From Pseudomonas sp. 102515 (GTDB lineage Bacteria > Pseudomonadota > Gammaproteobacteria > Pseudomonadales > Pseudomonadaceae): a stretch of DNA of 64,000 nucleotides. The stretch lies in NCBI RefSeq assembly GCF_031085165.1, contig NZ_JAVHTY010000003.1:620001-684000 (forward strand). The letters run 5' to 3'. Shown here in pieces: positions 62,985 to 64,000 of this stretch. The translations under genes and the position numbers were made by a program. Below the pieces are notes generated by a model. That model searched no databases, was not told the DNA's origin, and saw only the letters and a program-made list of their open reading frames with translations. Each line of letters opens with the position of its first letter. The first letter of the stretch is position 1.

Positions 62985-63462
62985 GACAGGGCCCTCGGGA
63001 GCCCGGATAGGTAGGTAACGTTCAGCATCTGCACGCAAGAATGCTGCCAATCTCTCGGCGGAGATCGTTAGGGGGCTACAGTATAACGCCTGGGGCAGGG
63101 CGGCTCGACCGCTTTTGCACCAGGATGGAACAGCCATAGCTCGGCAGATGAGCCCTGAATGGGCACTGAATGAATAGCGGAAATTCCTTGCAGATTTGCT
63201 ATCGTGGAGACCGTGCACGGCCAGGCAATCCAGAGGGTCGTGCACGTCCGATGATCAGGTAATGATCGGTAGACCTGCTGCTGCCGTGCTCCACAAGAGC
63301 GCTGGCGGCGCGGTGCAGGTCCGGCGCCCATCCGGCGACCCGCCCGATCCCTGCCAGCCGCTCCAGGCGGACGGTCACTCGGGGCCGCGTCTTGTCCGCT
63401 ACACCCGGAGGGATGCCAGAGGCCGAATTTCCTTTGCGCTCCTCTCTTGTCCGGGATCCTCG
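62985..63462. other. 478-base intergenic region between divergent genes
   Basis: No gene recognised. It must hold the promoters of the thioesterase and the MHS transporter. The palindrome CGTGCACG occurs at 63212-63219 and again at 63239-63246, 27 bases apart, and ATGATC is repeated at about 63250-63262. These could be regulator sites. I see no hairpin terminator or RNA gene. Confidence 0.45.
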
Positions 63463-64000
63463 ATGAAACTGCAATCCGCCTCCGCGCCGCTCACGTCGCG
63501 CCCTCTGGGCCGCAACGACTACAAGACCCTCTCGCTGTCCGCCCTGGGCGGTGCGCTGGAGTTCTACGACTTCGTCATCTTCGTCTTCTTCGCCGCGGTG
63601 GTGGGGAAGCTGTTCTTTCCCGCCGACATGCCCGACTGGCTGCGGCAGATGCAGACCTTCGGCATCTTCGCCGCGGGCTACCTGGCGCGCCCGCTGGGCG
63701 GCATCATCATGGCCCACTTCGGCGACCTGCTCGGGCGCAAGAAGATGTTCACCCTGAGCATCTTCATGATGGCGCTGCCGACCCTGGGCATGGGCCTGAT
63801 GCCCACCTACGCCCAGATCGGCGTGGCCGCGCCGATCCTGCTGCTGGTGCTGCGCATCATCCAGGGCGCGGCCATCGGCGGCGAGGTGCCCGGCGCCTGG
63901 GTGTTCGTCTCCGAACACGTCCCCGGCAAGCACGTTGGCTATGCCTGCGGCACCCTGACCGCCGGCCTCACCTTCGGCATCCTGCTCGGTTCGCTGATGG
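63463..64000 (+). CDS. MHS-family MFS transporter, N-terminal part (runs off right edge)
   Basis: The first 179 codons show an MHS (metabolite:proton symporter) carrier: SALGGALEFYDFVIFVFFAA (helix 1 with E-x-Y-D), FGIFAAGYLARPLGGIIMAH, FGDLLGRKKMFTLSIFMM (loop 2-3 motif) and IIQGAAIGGEVPGAWVFVSE. Relatives carry citrate, proline/betaine, shikimate or oxoglutarate; the substrate cannot be told from this part. The start is the ATG before KLQSASAPLTSRPLG; its RBS is weak. Confidence 0.88.
   Translation, partial: MKLQSASAPLTSRPLGRNDYKTLSLSALGGALEFYDFVIFVFFAAVVGKLFFPADMPDWLRQMQTFGIFAAGYLARPLGGIIMAHFGDLLGRKKMFTLSIFMMALPTLGMGLMPTYAQIGVAAPILLLVLRIIQGAAIGGEVPGAWVFVSEHVPGKHVGYACGTLTAGLTFGILLGSLM

Overview
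The window looks like a high-GC gammaproteobacterial chromosome, most likely Pseudomonas (oryzihabitans/psychrotolerans-like is a guess). The reasons are the betIBA operon order, the GcsR-type activator beside a glycine-cleavage operon, the MifSR/DctBD-like pair beside an alpha-ketoglutarate permease, phoBR, and Ohr/OhrR. No phage, insertion sequence or CRISPR array was recognised. There is one tRNA (Thr, anticodon TGT).

Region 1 (1-19.2 kb) is an accessory cell-surface locus. It runs from a divergent glycosyltransferase cut by the left edge to an unrecognised 296-aa protein, a secreted RTX-like/DUF4214 protein, five glycosyltransferase-type genes (two large GT2 proteins, one GT-B-like, one capsule-GT/RgpF fusion, one GT-D fold), a complete type I secretion system (ABC, HlyD-type adaptor, TolC-type), and a convergent trypsin-like protease carrying two DUF4214 units. 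About 7.19-13.5 kb is strongly AT-rich, and both composition junctions lie inside open reading frames. The simplest reading is a surface protein that is exported by type I secretion and either decorated by, or working alongside, a recently exchanged glycan cassette.

Region 2 (19.3-31.9 kb) holds tRNA-Thr, a small lipoprotein, betIBA (choline to glycine betaine) with two identical operator palindromes, an HxlR regulator overlapping a luciferase-like monooxygenase, a minus-strand operon (zinc-type oxidoreductase, MRJP/yellow-like secreted protein, NfsB nitroreductase) divergent from a LysR regulator, an exported alpha/beta hydrolase, and ohr/ohrR with repeated palindromes between them.

Region 3 (32-43 kb) centres on glycine catabolism: a TyrR/GcsR-type sigma54 activator, poxB, a vapBC toxin-antitoxin pair, and gcvH-gcvP-gcvT. 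The gcvH upstream region holds a well-formed -24/-12 promoter and two 18-bp dyads suited to a TyrR-like activator. A GST and a GcvA-like LysR follow.

Region 4 (43-52.6 kb) contains topB, a small conserved-looking protein, kgtP with its own sigma54 promoter, a DctB/DctD-like two-component pair, and phoR-phoB.

Region 5 (52.7-64 kb) is a galactonate catabolic operon: an IclR regulator, dgoK, dgoA, dgoD, a galactonate-type MFS carrier, a Tat-exported lactonase and a GalP-like sugar porter. Downstream are a glycine-zipper protein, a DUF4432 aldose-epimerase-like protein, an acyl-CoA thioesterase and an MHS-family transporter cut by the right edge. CCCTCACCCC/GGGAGAGGG palindromic repeats recur in gaps between genes.
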